From Oscillospiraceae bacterium (GTDB lineage: Bacteria; Bacillota; Clostridia; Oscillospirales; Acutalibacteraceae), in NCBI GenBank assembly GCA_015066565.1, contig SVOB01000001.1, forward strand, positions 372,001 through 436,000: 64,000 nt of DNA, given 5' to 3'. The translations under genes were made by a program, and so were the position numbers. The notes under the pieces were generated by a model. The model saw only the letters and a program-made list of their open reading frames with translations. It did not search any database and was not told the DNA's origin. Shown piece by piece: positions 55,671 through 63,857 of the stretch. Every line of letters begins with the position of its first letter. The first letter of the stretch is position 1.

Positions 55671-57305
55671 ATGGAAAAATTCAGATTAAGAATGGAATAT
55701 AAGGCTGACGGCAAGACCTTTATTACTAATCTTCTTGAAACGGAACATTTCACAATGGATGTAAAGAACGCCGTTGACCATATTAAACTCGTAATCAATC
55801 CCAAAACTCAGATTACGGTTGACGACCTTACGGTTACCTTCCCCGTTGACATTACGGCGGACAGCAGAATTTTTGCAAACGGCTATCAGTCCTGGACAGA
55901 CTGCCGCGAATATTTTACAAACGAATCCCAGTCGGCAATCGTTCATAAGTACAACGTACTCGCCCACAAGACGAGAATCGGCGCCTCGGGCGACTACGGC
56001 TTTACAAAATACTCTTCCGACGCAGGCGTTTTCCAGGGCTATTCGTACGCTTATATCAGAAACGACAAGACCTTTGACCTTATCGGCTCTATAGACGAGA
56101 GAACGGGCTTTACGTTCATAACGGTTGACAGTAACAAAAAAGAGGTTTCGGCTAAAAAGGACCTTGAGGGCGTTATACTCGACCATCCTTACGCTGTAAT
56201 GGATATTATTGAATTCAAGGGCGGCGAGGACGAGGTATTTGACAAATACTTCGCAGTTATGGGTATCGAAAAGCCCCGTGTTAAGAAATCAACGGGCTAC
56301 ACAACCTGGTATAACTACTACTCAAAGGTTACTCAGAAAATTGTTGAGGACGACCTTGAGGCTATGTCGGGTCTTAACCTCGATATTGATTTCTTCCAGA
56401 TTGACGACGGTTATCAGACCGCTGTCGGCGACTGGCTTTCAATCATCAGTGAAAAGTTCCCCGACGGAATGAAGCATTGCGCAGACGAAATTCACGCAAA
56501 GGGAATGAAAGCAGGTCTCTGGCTCGCTCCCCTCGGCGCTCAGTTCAATTCACAGATAAGAAAAGAGCATCCCGACTGGATTATCAAGGATAAAAAAGGC
56601 AAGCAGGTTCTCGCGGGCATCAACTGGGGAACATTCTATGCTCTCGATATTGAAAATCAGGAATGCGCCGACTATATCCGCCACTGCTTTGACGTTATTC
56701 TCAACGAGTGGGGCTTCGATATGGTCAAGCTCGACTTCCTCTATTCAGCCTGCATTATCCCCCGCAACGGCAAGTCAAGAGGTCAGCTTATGTGCGAGGC
56801 TATGGACTTTATCCGTGATTGCGTTGGCGATAAATTAATTCTCGGTTGCGGCGTTCCGCTCTGGCCGTCATTCGGTAAGGTTGACTTCTGCAGAATCGGC
56901 GCCGATATGGGTCTTAAGTGGAAGGATTTCCACTACATCCGTGAATTCGTTTCAACCGAATACACGCTTGCAAACTCAATCTTCCGCCGTCAGCTCGACA
57001 ACAGAGCCTTCTGTAACGACCCCGACGTTTTCCTCCTTCGTGACAACAACATTAAGTTGAACGAGGAGCAGAAAAAGATTATTGCAACCGTCAATAACGT
57101 TTTCGGCTCGCTTCTCTTCGTTTCGGATAACGTTTCGGCTTACACACCCGAGCAGATGGAGCTGTTCAAATGGGCGGTTTCAAAGAGCGATATAAAGGTT
57201 AAGAGCGCTGAATTTATAAAGCAGGATGTCATAAGAGTTGACTACACTGACGACGGCGCTGACAAGAGCCTTACATTTGATATTAAGAACGGTATCCTCG
57301 CTTAA
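55671..57305 (+). CDS. Alpha-galactosidase-like glycoside hydrolase, GH36 family
   Basis: A 544-residue retaining glycosidase. The N-terminal beta domain has the conserved NGYQSWTDCREY (70-81). The barrel holds FFQIDDGYQTAVGDW (241-255), GLWLAPL (282-288), the nucleophile D355 in VKLDFLYSA and the acid/base D412 in CRIGADMGLKW. It lacks a signal peptide and acts in the cytoplasm. It is shorter than classic GH36 (about 720), as clostridial subgroup members are. AAGGAGG precedes the ATG at 55671; the frame that starts at 55626 is rejected. It is divergent from the GH38 operon and ends at a strong terminator. Confidence 0.9.
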   Translation: MEKFRLRMEYKADGKTFITNLLETEHFTMDVKNAVDHIKLVINPKTQITVDDLTVTFPVDITADSRIFANGYQSWTDCREYFTNESQSAIVHKYNVLAHKTRIGASGDYGFTKYSSDAGVFQGYSYAYIRNDKTFDLIGSIDERTGFTFITVDSNKKEVSAKKDLEGVILDHPYAVMDIIEFKGGEDEVFDKYFAVMGIEKPRVKKSTGYTTWYNYYSKVTQKIVEDDLEAMSGLNLDIDFFQIDDGYQTAVGDWLSIISEKFPDGMKHCADEIHAKGMKAGLWLAPLGAQFNSQIRKEHPDWIIKDKKGKQVLAGINWGTFYALDIENQECADYIRHCFDVILNEWGFDMVKLDFLYSACIIPRNGKSRGQLMCEAMDFIRDCVGDKLILGCGVPLWPSFGKVDFCRIGADMGLKWKDFHYIREFVSTEYTLANSIFRRQLDNRAFCNDPDVFLLRDNNIKLNEEQKKIIATVNNVFGSLLFVSDNVSAYTPEQMELFKWAVSKSDIKVKSAEFIKQDVIRVDYTDDGADKSLTFDIKNGILA

Positions 57306-57321
57306 AAGAAATAAAAAAAGG

Positions 57322-57355
57322 CACTGCATACTCACCGAGTATGCAGTGTTTTTTT
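57322..57355. terminator. Terminator between the GH36 gene and the convergent surface protein gene
   Basis: A perfect 12-bp stem (CACTGCATACTC at 57322-57333, GAGTATGCAGTG at 57337-57348) with an ACC loop and seven T residues. The T-run overlaps the stop codon of the minus-strand gene. Confidence 0.93.
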
Positions 57356-58667
57356 ATGCGCATTTACTGCAAGGCGTCAAGCCCTTTTCTTTTGCTTCAA
57401 GCAAGGTCACCTGCTTAGCGGTTGAGCCTGCGCAGTTCTTATTAAGATGATATTTCTTACCCGTCGGGGTGATATAAACCTTTTTAAGTAGCGACGAGCC
57501 CGGCTCGACATATCTTCCGTTAGACTGAAAATACTCGGTCTTACCGTTAATTGAAGCCTTGCCCGTGACCATAATACCGTTAGTTTTAAAATAGTATTTA
57601 TAGGTCTTTCCGCTTAATAGCTTTATCTTCTGCCAGCCCTTTCTCATAACGCCGTCAGTACCGAAGTAGTACTTATGGCTGACCCCGTTTTCGTTCTTGA
57701 TATTTCTCCAGCCGGTACGCATAACGCAATCCGAGCCGAAATAATACTTTTTACCGCTTAACGAGGCGAATTTACTCTTGTATGCCGTACAGTCGGAGCC
57801 GATATAGTATTTCTTGTTTTTAACCGAAATCAGACGGCTTTTATATGCAACCCCGTCAGAGCCGAAGTAATATTTCTTACCGTTAATTGAAGCAAGCCTG
57901 CTTTTATAGGCTATTCCGTCGGACCCGAGGTAATATTTCTTACCGCTTAAAGAGATAAGTCGGCTTGTATATGCCGCGCCGTCAGAGCCAAGATAATACT
58001 TTTTGGAATTGACCGAGATAAGACGTTTTTTATACATTTTTCCGTCCGAGCCGAAATAGTATTTCTTACCGTCGATTGTTACAAGCTCTTTTTTAACCTG
58101 CTCGCCGTCACGGTAATAATACTTATCGCCGTCAACCGTTTCCCACCCTTTATAATCGGACGAGAATTCGCTGTCGATTACTCTCAGCGTTAAATCGGAA
58201 TCCTTCAGATAATTATAAACAAAGGAATCCTTTACAACGATATATTCAACAGGCTCCTCCGTATATAAACCGCCGTCCTCAATAACCTCAATGCTTTTCG
58301 GAAGCACAACGCTTTTCAGGTTCGGAGCAGTTACAAACGCATAACGTTTAATGCTTTTAACGCCCTCGGGAACAATTATCTTTTCAACTGTTTCGCAACC
58401 GCAAAAGGCATAAGTACCTATTTCAACAATCGGGTACGAATCAATTGATTTCGGAATATAAACAACCTTTTCTTCGCCCTGATAGGACGGCATATTGGAA
58501 ATTCCCGCGCAAAGCGAAGCTGTGCCGTCGCCTAAATCAAAACACCGCCAGACGCCGTCACTGCTTACAAAAGCAAAAGAATCGGATTGAGCGGATACAA
58601 AGGCAGCCGCAATTATAATTAGTGAAACAACAATAAAAACCGTGAGAATGAGTTTGGCTTTTCTCAT
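57354..58667 (-). CDS. Secreted LRR and cell-wall-binding-repeat protein with a Cys-containing C-terminal motif
   Basis: A 437-residue exported protein. Signal peptide about 1-26 (ends VSAQS). Residues about 50-170 form BspA-type leucine-rich repeats (for example EKIIVPEGVKSIKRYAF). Residues about 178-385 are around nine cell-wall-binding-type repeats with the unit GKKYYFGSDGxxYKSRL. The last 40 residues (TPTGKKYHLNKNCAGST then LTPCSKCA) match a His/Cys motif often attached to secreted nucleases and adhesins. It lies 19 bp after a paralogous gene and shares a nearly identical repeat block with it. Likely surface-attached; the binding partner is unknown. Confidence 0.85.
   Translation of the reverse strand: MRKAKLILTVFIVVSLIIIAAAFVSAQSDSFAFVSSDGVWRCFDLGDGTASLCAGISNMPSYQGEEKVVYIPKSIDSYPIVEIGTYAFCGCETVEKIIVPEGVKSIKRYAFVTAPNLKSVVLPKSIEVIEDGGLYTEEPVEYIVVKDSFVYNYLKDSDLTLRVIDSEFSSDYKGWETVDGDKYYYRDGEQVKKELVTIDGKKYYFGSDGKMYKKRLISVNSKKYYLGSDGAAYTSRLISLSGKKYYLGSDGIAYKSRLASINGKKYYFGSDGVAYKSRLISVKNKKYYIGSDCTAYKSKFASLSGKKYYFGSDCVMRTGWRNIKNENGVSHKYYFGTDGVMRKGWQKIKLLSGKTYKYYFKTNGIMVTGKASINGKTEYFQSNGRYVEPGSSLLKKVYITPTGKKYHLNKNCAGSTAKQVTLLEAKEKGLTPCSKCA
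57603..58125 (-). repeat. Paralogous repeat block, copy 1 (copy 2 at 59527-60049)
   Basis: About 523 bp that encode the cell-wall-binding repeats of both neighbouring surface protein genes, as direct repeats 1924 bp apart. By hand count there are roughly 36 differences overall, but only 7 in the 240 bp at 57841-58080, so identity is uneven. This points to recent duplication plus gene conversion. Confidence 0.88.
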
Positions 58668-58686
58668 CTTAACACCCCGGAAATAA

Positions 58687-60210
58687 TTAACCTATAAGTT
58701 TTATCGCTCCTTCAGTATAACCTATGGCTCTTAAATAACTCTTTGCAAAAGTCCTGTCAACAATCACCTTTCCCGAAACCTCGTGAGAATATGAAGCCGT
58801 TCCGCTGTCGCCGGGCTCGGTAATGCCGAGAATTGCGGAATAGGTTGCGTAATCGTCGGTTGATTTTTTACCCGAGTTTCCGATTAAAAGACAACCTGCC
58901 GAGCTTATCTGCTCATTTGCATTTTTTGCAACATAGTCTCTGTTACGGCGGTGGATATTAATCGACGTACTTGTTGAAGAATAATAGTCGGTCTGATTCC
59001 TATGTCTGACTACATTCGCACCCTCAACCTTAAGTCCCGCGCACTGGGTAGTTGCGCTTGAATGATAGATTGTATGGAAGCCGTAAATTCCGCTTTTAAT
59101 AGTCGGCATAGGCGTATCGTAGTTTCTCGCAGGGTCGAACGGACAGTCGGGAATCGTTGAACAGTTGATATTCGTATAAATAATCTTACGGTTTCTCACA
59201 AGAACTCCGAGAGCATTTTTCCTTACCGAAATATCGCTTGTTCGTCCTGCACCCTCCATAAGAATAAGCAAAGTCCCCTTCTTTGAAGACTCGGAAAGCT
59301 TTTCGGAATACTTGATATTGATTTTTATAAGCGCAAGATAGGAATTGGTATCGGCTTTAAAGGAATTATCCTTGCATGCCTTTTTAATCTCGCTGACGCT
59401 GAACACCTGATTTGCGGTAGTCCAGCCGCCGTAATATCTTCCGCTTTGCTTGAAATAATAGGTCTTTTCGCCGAGAGTCAGGAAGCCCGTAACCATATTT
59501 CCGTTTGACTTGAAATAATAGCTGTAGGTCTTTCCGCTTGCAAGCTTTATCTTCTGCCAGCCCTTTCTCATAACGCCGTCAGTACCGAAATAATACTTAT
59601 GGCTGACCCCGTTTTCGTCCTTTATATTTCTCCAGCCCGTTCTCATAATACAGTCTGAGCCGAAATAATATTTTGTTCCGCTTAACGAAGCGAATTTACT
59701 CTTATAAGCTGTACAGTCGGAGCCGATATAGTATTTCTTATTATTAACCGAAATCAAACGGCTTTTATATGCAACTCCGTCAGAGCCGAAGTAATATTTC
59801 TTACCGTTAATTGAAGCGAGCCTGCTTTTATAGGCTATTCCGTCGGACCCGAGATAGTATTTCTTACCGCTTAAAGAGATAAGTCGGCTTGTATACGCCG
59901 CGCCGTCTGAGCCAAGATAATACTTTTTGGAATTGACCGAGATAAGACGTTTTTTATACATTTTTCCGTCCGAGCCGAAATAGTATTTCTTACCGTCGAT
60001 TGTAACAAGTTCTTTTTTAACCTGCTCGCCGTCACGGTAATAATATTTATCTTCGTCAACAGTCAGCCAACCGTCTGTTATCGGCTGTTCCTCAATAATT
60101 TCGGCGTCGCCTAAAATGTCGGTGTCATCTGCCGACGAAACAGTCGTCAGTGAAACGACGGTAAAAGCCAAAACAATTGTCAGAAAAAGTATACCTAAAA
60201 AGCGTTTCAT
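58687..60210 (-). CDS. Secreted cell-wall-binding-repeat protein with an L,D-transpeptidase-like C-terminal domain
   Basis: A 507-residue exported protein. Signal peptide about 1-28 (ends VSSA-D). Cell-wall-binding-type repeats run about 40-270, nearly the same as in the next gene. The C-terminal domain (about 280-507) has a histidine in INIHRRNRD and, about 15 residues later, SSAGCLLIG, with an upstream SGIYGFHTIYHSS. The H...SxGC layout is like L,D-transpeptidases (YkuD fold), in which Cys is the nucleophile, but similarity elsewhere is slight. The ATG at 60210 has AAAGGG upstream. It may remodel or bind peptidoglycan. Confidence 0.75.
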   Translation of the reverse strand: MKRFLGILFLTIVLAFTVVSLTTVSSADDTDILGDAEIIEEQPITDGWLTVDEDKYYYRDGEQVKKELVTIDGKKYYFGSDGKMYKKRLISVNSKKYYLGSDGAAYTSRLISLSGKKYYLGSDGIAYKSRLASINGKKYYFGSDGVAYKSRLISVNNKKYYIGSDCTAYKSKFASLSGTKYYFGSDCIMRTGWRNIKDENGVSHKYYFGTDGVMRKGWQKIKLASGKTYSYYFKSNGNMVTGFLTLGEKTYYFKQSGRYYGGWTTANQVFSVSEIKKACKDNSFKADTNSYLALIKINIKYSEKLSESSKKGTLLILMEGAGRTSDISVRKNALGVLVRNRKIIYTNINCSTIPDCPFDPARNYDTPMPTIKSGIYGFHTIYHSSATTQCAGLKVEGANVVRHRNQTDYYSSTSTSINIHRRNRDYVAKNANEQISSAGCLLIGNSGKKSTDDYATYSAILGITEPGDSGTASYSHEVSGKVIVDRTFAKSYLRAIGYTEGAIKLIG

Positions 60211-60246
60211 AGAAATTGCCCTTTTCAAAAATATTTGTAAATCAAA

Positions 60247-60275
60247 CAAACGACAGTTCGACGAACTGTCGTTTG
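60247..60275 (-). terminator. upp terminator
   Basis: A 14-bp near-perfect palindrome (CAAACGACAGTTCG at 60247-60260, CGAACTGTCGTTTG at 60262-60275) after upp. The T-run on the minus strand is modest (TTTGATTT). Confidence 0.72.
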
Positions 60276-60290
60276 AAAGAAAGAAAAAAC

Positions 60291-60920
60291 TTATTTTGTG
60301 CCGAAAATTCTGTCGCCGGCGTCGCCGAGACCGGGAACGATATAACCGTGGTCGTTGAGATGGTCATCAAGAGCCGATACGAAAATATCAACATCGGGAT
60401 GAGCTTCTGCAAGAGCCTTGATTCCTTCGGGAGCGGCAATAATGCCCATAAACTTAATTGACTTCGGCTTGAACTCCTTAATCTTGTCAACAGCGTCTAT
60501 AGCAGAACCGCCTGTAGCAAGCATCGGGTCAATAACGAAAACCTCACGCTCGGAAATATCAGCAGGAAGCTTGCAATAATAAGTAACGGGCTTAAGAGTT
60601 TCGGGGTCACGGTAAAGACCGATATGACCGACCTTAGCCGACGGAACAAGCTCAAGAACAGCGTCAAGCATACCTGTACCTGCCCTGAGGATAGGAACGA
60701 AAGCGAGCTTTTTACCTGCGATTACCTTTGTGTCCGCAAAATCAACGGGCGTCTTAACCTTTTTAGGCTCAAGCGGAAGGTCACGGGTTGCTTCGTAGCA
60801 AAGAAGCATGGTTATTTCGCCGATAAGCGCTCTGAACTCTTTTGTGCCTGTTCTTTCATCTCTGAGGATTGAAAGCTTGTGCTGAATAAGCGGATGGTCC
60901 GCAATAAATACTTTTCCCAT
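60291..60920 (-). CDS. upp: Uracil phosphoribosyltransferase
   Basis: Salvages uracil to UMP with PRPP. 209 residues, the standard length from the ATG at 60920. The PRPP loop is [16 protein letters not shown] (about 129-144), the N-terminus [18 protein letters not shown] is typical, and the uracil-binding end is [18 protein letters not shown]. It has its own promoter (60953-60981) and terminator. Confidence 0.98.
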   Translation of the reverse strand: MGKVFIADHPLIQHKLSILRDERTGTKEFRALIGEITMLLCYEATRDLPLEPKKVKTPVDFADTKVIAGKKLAFVPILRAGTGMLDAVLELVPSAKVGHIGLYRDPETLKPVTYYCKLPADISEREVFVIDPMLATGGSAIDAVDKIKEFKPKSIKFMGIIAAPEGIKALAEAHPDVDIFVSALDDHLNDHGYIVPGLGDAGDRIFGTK

Positions 60921-60952
60921 AGTTATAAGTCCTCTCATAGTAATTTAAAAAT

Positions 60953-60981
60953 ATTATACGACTAAATTCTCCCTTTTTCAA
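60953..60981 (-). promoter_or_regulatory. upp promoter
   Basis: Minus strand -35 TTGAAA (60976-60981), a 17-bp spacer and -10 TATAAT (60953-60958). It lies directly behind the rpiB stop codon. No PyrR-type leader hairpin is seen. Confidence 0.75.
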
Positions 60982-60983
60982 GG

Positions 60984-61424
60984 TCAATTTGAATTTTCTA
61001 TTTCGGTTATCTGGTCAATACGGCGCTGATGTCTTCCACCCTCAAAGCCCGTGTCAAGAAAAACGTCAACGATTTCAAGCGCAAGACCTACACCGACAAC
61101 TCTTCCGCCCATGCAAAGAGCGTTCGCATCATTATGAAGCCTTGTAAATTTAGCCGAAAAATAATCGGAACAGCAGGCGGCGCGGATGCCCTTGACCTTA
61201 TTCGCAGCCATAGAGATACCTATGCCCGTTCCGCAACAGAGAATTGCCTTTTCACATTCGCCGCTTATAACCCTGTCACAGGTTTTTTTGGCTATAGGAG
61301 CGTAGTCAACAGACTCGGCTGAATATGTTCCGCAATCGACATATTCTATTCCCCTGTCTTCAAGATGTTTTTTAATGGCTTCTTTAAGTTCAAAGCCGCC
61401 GTGGTCGGCACCTAATGCAATCAT
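60984..61424 (-). CDS. rpiB: Ribose-5-phosphate isomerase B
   Basis: Interconverts ribose-5- and ribulose-5-phosphate; 146 residues. LacA/RpiB family features are ALGADHGGFELKEAI (3-17), the active-site cysteine in ILCCGTGIGISMAANKVKGIRAA (about 61-83) and NDANALCMGGRVVG (about 97-110). Its start overlaps the tsaB stop by 4 bp (ATGA), so the two are translated together. Confidence 0.96.
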   Translation of the reverse strand: MIALGADHGGFELKEAIKKHLEDRGIEYVDCGTYSAESVDYAPIAKKTCDRVISGECEKAILCCGTGIGISMAANKVKGIRAACCSDYFSAKFTRLHNDANALCMGGRVVGVGLALEIVDVFLDTGFEGGRHQRRIDQITEIENSN

Positions 61425-62113
61425 TTTTCATCTTCCTTTGCTTTTTTATTATTTAATTCCCTCTGCGCCTGAGGAAGCCTCAGATACACGGGAACAATTT
61501 TAGAACAGGAAACCGCCTTTTCGGTTCTTGCTTCGGCTATAAGCGCTGCTGACGAAGCGTGAGGAAACTCATTTTCGGGTTTCGCTCTTTGACAGTCGAG
61601 CCTGTCCTGAAGCTGTTCAAAGACAAGCCTTGCGCCGTCACCGACAAACGTAATCTTTTCATCGTATTCTTTAAGAGCCGAAAACAGTTCTTCAATTAAA
61701 ACAGCCTTATCCTCAAAAAGCCTTTCGCCCTTTTTAAAGGCGGCGCAATAGACCTGAGAACAACGCGCGTCCATAACCGAACAGACAATTCCGTCGCTGT
61801 CCCTGTAAGGAAAGGCTATAGCTTCAAGGCTTGAAACACCAATACATTTTTTATCCTGCGCCTGCGCCATACCCTTAACCGCCGCCGCGCCGATACGGAT
61901 TCCCGTAAACGAGCCGGGGCCGACTGTCAGCGAATAAAAATCAATATCGTCAGGCTTTGTTTTCGTATTATTAAGAACAAACTCGATAGCGGGCATAAGG
62001 GTTTCGCTGTGGGTTAAGCCGACATTTAAAAACGACTCGCCTATTACAACGCCGTTTTCCGTAAGCGCAACGGAAGCCGCCTTTGCGCTGCTGTCAATCG
62101 CTAAAATCTTCAT
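61421..62113 (-). CDS. tsaB: tRNA threonylcarbamoyladenosine biosynthesis protein TsaB
   Basis: A scaffold partner of TsaD in making the t6A base at position 37 of tRNAs. It has 230 residues with an ASKHA-type N-terminus ILAIDSSAKAASVAL (3-17) and the conserved LTVGPGSFTGIRIGAAAVKG segment (about 63-82). It overlaps tsaE by 20 bp and rpiB by 4 bp. tsaD is not in the window. Confidence 0.95.
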   Translation of the reverse strand: MKILAIDSSAKAASVALTENGVVIGESFLNVGLTHSETLMPAIEFVLNNTKTKPDDIDFYSLTVGPGSFTGIRIGAAAVKGMAQAQDKKCIGVSSLEAIAFPYRDSDGIVCSVMDARCSQVYCAAFKKGERLFEDKAVLIEELFSALKEYDEKITFVGDGARLVFEQLQDRLDCQRAKPENEFPHASSAALIAEARTEKAVSCSKIVPVYLRLPQAQRELNNKKAKEDEK

Positions 62114-62531
62114 TTTCAGCCCCCGTTATAACAATTTTTCTGTCGTTTTCGTTTTCAAGCTTTGAAATGTCAATACGGATATATTTATCGGGCAGAGCGT
62201 TGACAATGTTTTCGCTCCACTCAACGCAGATAATACTTCCCCGTTCAAGATAATCGAAATAACCCGTCGATTCAAGGTCGTCCCAGGTTGAAATTCGGTA
62301 CATATCGAAATGAATAAGCGGGATTTCGCCGCCGTAATCGTTTACTATAGCAAAGGTCGGGCTATAGGCGTCCGAACAGCCAAGTCCCTTTGAAATACCG
62401 CTTACAAAGGCGGTTTTGCCCGCGCCGAGGTCACCGAAAAAAGCGATTAAGTCGCCCTTTTTCAGTGTTTTTGAAAACTTTTCGGCAAGTAAAACCGTTT
62501 CTTCTCTTGAATGGGTAATAAATTCCTTCAT
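62094..62531 (-). CDS. tsaE: tRNA threonylcarbamoyladenosine biosynthesis ATPase TsaE
   Basis: The small P-loop ATPase that drives the TsaBD complex. 145 residues. Walker A is GDLGAGKTAFV (about 33-43); IHFDMYRI (near 73) and ICVEWSENI (near 105) are typical. The ATG at 62531 has AAGGA upstream; the GTG two codons earlier is rejected. A TGATATAAT box at 62560-62568 (minus strand, extended -10) is its likely promoter. Confidence 0.95.
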   Translation of the reverse strand: MKEFITHSREETVLLAEKFSKTLKKGDLIAFFGDLGAGKTAFVSGISKGLGCSDAYSPTFAIVNDYGGEIPLIHFDMYRISTWDDLESTGYFDYLERGSIICVEWSENIVNALPDKYIRIDISKLENENDRKIVITGAENEDFSD

Positions 62532-62595
62532 TTTCACATTTCCTTGAACAATTTAATTTATTATATCATAAAAAAACGACAAGTTAAAGTAACTC

Positions 62596-62623
62596 TTGAA
62601 AAAAACATCAAAATATATATAAT
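62596..62623 (+). promoter_or_regulatory. Promoter directly before the SEDS gene (possible leaderless start)
   Basis: -35 TTGAAA (62596-62601), a 16-bp spacer and a perfect -10 TATAAT (62618-62623). Transcription would begin about 62629-62631, and the ATG is at 62631. No Shine-Dalgarno sequence is present between them. Confidence 0.65.
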
Positions 62624-62630
62624 AAAAAAT

Positions 62631-63806
62631 ATGAAAAAGATATTTCCGTTTATAAGAAACTTTATAAAAGAGACGGACAAGCTCCTTCTGGGGCTTTGTT
62701 TTCTTGCGTCCGCTTTCGGTTGCTTAATGGTTTTCAGCGCGACAAGATTCAAGCTTGAAGAAGGTCAGTTTATCTCCCGTGACGCTCTGGTAATGGGGCT
62801 TGCGGTGCTTGCGGGTATTGTAATTGCGCTTATTATTTCGGCTATTGACTATGAGGTTGTCGTTAAGCTCTGGCCGATTGTCGCCGCCGTTTCGGTAGTT
62901 CTTATGCTGCTTCTTTTCGTAATAGGCGTCGGACCCAACGAAAGAAGCGACGCTAAAACATGGATTCCACTCGGACCTGTTTATTTTCAACCGTCAGAGC
63001 TGCTTAAAATCGCCTTTCTTATAACGTTTTCAATTCATCTCGACTTTTTAAAGGAAAAAATCAACAAAATAAAAAGTATAATATTACTCGGTATTCACGC
63101 TATGATTCCCGTTGGACTTGTCGCCGTATCGGGCGATATGGGTTCGGCGGTTGTTTTCGTAATAATTACAATTTTTATGCTCTTCTCGGCAGGGCTCCAC
63201 TGGGGTTATTTTGCTGGCGGAGTTGTGCTTGTAGCCGCCGTTTCCCCTCTCGTATGGCTTTACGGCTTTTCGACCATTCAGCGTGAAAGGTTTTTAGCCC
63301 TTATCTATCCCGACCTGTACCCTGATATTATTTATCAGCAGGAAAGAGGTATGAACGCTCTCGGCTCGGGCGGATTTTTCGGTCAGGGACTTTTCAAAGG
63401 CGTTTACACCCAGGGCGGACTTGTTCCCGAAAGAGAAAACGATATGATTTTCTCGGTTATAGGCGAAGAGCTCGGCTTTGTCGGTTGCGCGGCGGCGCTG
63501 CTTCTGCTTGTGCTCATAGCGGTTGAAATACTCAGGGTCGGAAAGAAATCAAGAGATGACGCGACAAGATATATGTGCGCAGGCATGGCGGCTATTATAA
63601 TCGGTCAGGTAATAATCAATATAGGAATGGTTTTAAAATTCCTTCCCGTTATCGGTATTACGCTCCCGTTCTTCAGCGCAGGCGGTTCTTCTAACCTTTG
63701 TATCTATATAGGAATCGGCTTGATTTTAAGTATTTACAGATACAACCAGACCCGTGACGCATATAATTTCACCCTGACAAGAGTTTCAACCCCGTTTTCG
63801 GAATAA
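62631..63806 (+). CDS. rodA: SEDS-family peptidoglycan glycosyltransferase (RodA/FtsW/SpoVE)
   Basis: A 391-residue membrane enzyme with about ten helices that polymerises lipid II. Conserved segments are FQPSELLKIAFLI (near 117), ALGSGGFFGQGLFKG (near 240-254), ENDMIFSVIGEELGF (near 268-282) and the C-terminal LPFFSAGGSSNL (near 347-358). The NIGMVLKFLPVIGITLPF run is more like RodA than FtsW, but the split is not certain. The open frame extends to 62511 across the divergent tsaE start; the ATG at 62631 is where homology starts. It ends at a terminator shared with spo0A. Confidence 0.88.
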   Translation: MKKIFPFIRNFIKETDKLLLGLCFLASAFGCLMVFSATRFKLEEGQFISRDALVMGLAVLAGIVIALIISAIDYEVVVKLWPIVAAVSVVLMLLLFVIGVGPNERSDAKTWIPLGPVYFQPSELLKIAFLITFSIHLDFLKEKINKIKSIILLGIHAMIPVGLVAVSGDMGSAVVFVIITIFMLFSAGLHWGYFAGGVVLVAAVSPLVWLYGFSTIQRERFLALIYPDLYPDIIYQQERGMNALGSGGFFGQGLFKGVYTQGGLVPERENDMIFSVIGEELGFVGCAAALLLLVLIAVEILRVGKKSRDDATRYMCAGMAAIIIGQVIINIGMVLKFLPVIGITLPFFSAGGSSNLCIYIGIGLILSIYRYNQTRDAYNFTLTRVSTPFSE

Positions 63807-63820
63807 AGAAATAAAAATTT

Positions 63821-63857
63821 ACACCCTACGGAAAACTTCTCCGCAGGGTGTTTTTTT
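63821..63857. terminator. Terminator between the SEDS gene and spo0A
   Basis: ACACCCTACGG (63821-63831) pairs with CCGCAGGGTGT (63841-63851) with one A/C mismatch, followed by seven T residues that run into the spo0A stop codon. Confidence 0.87.
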
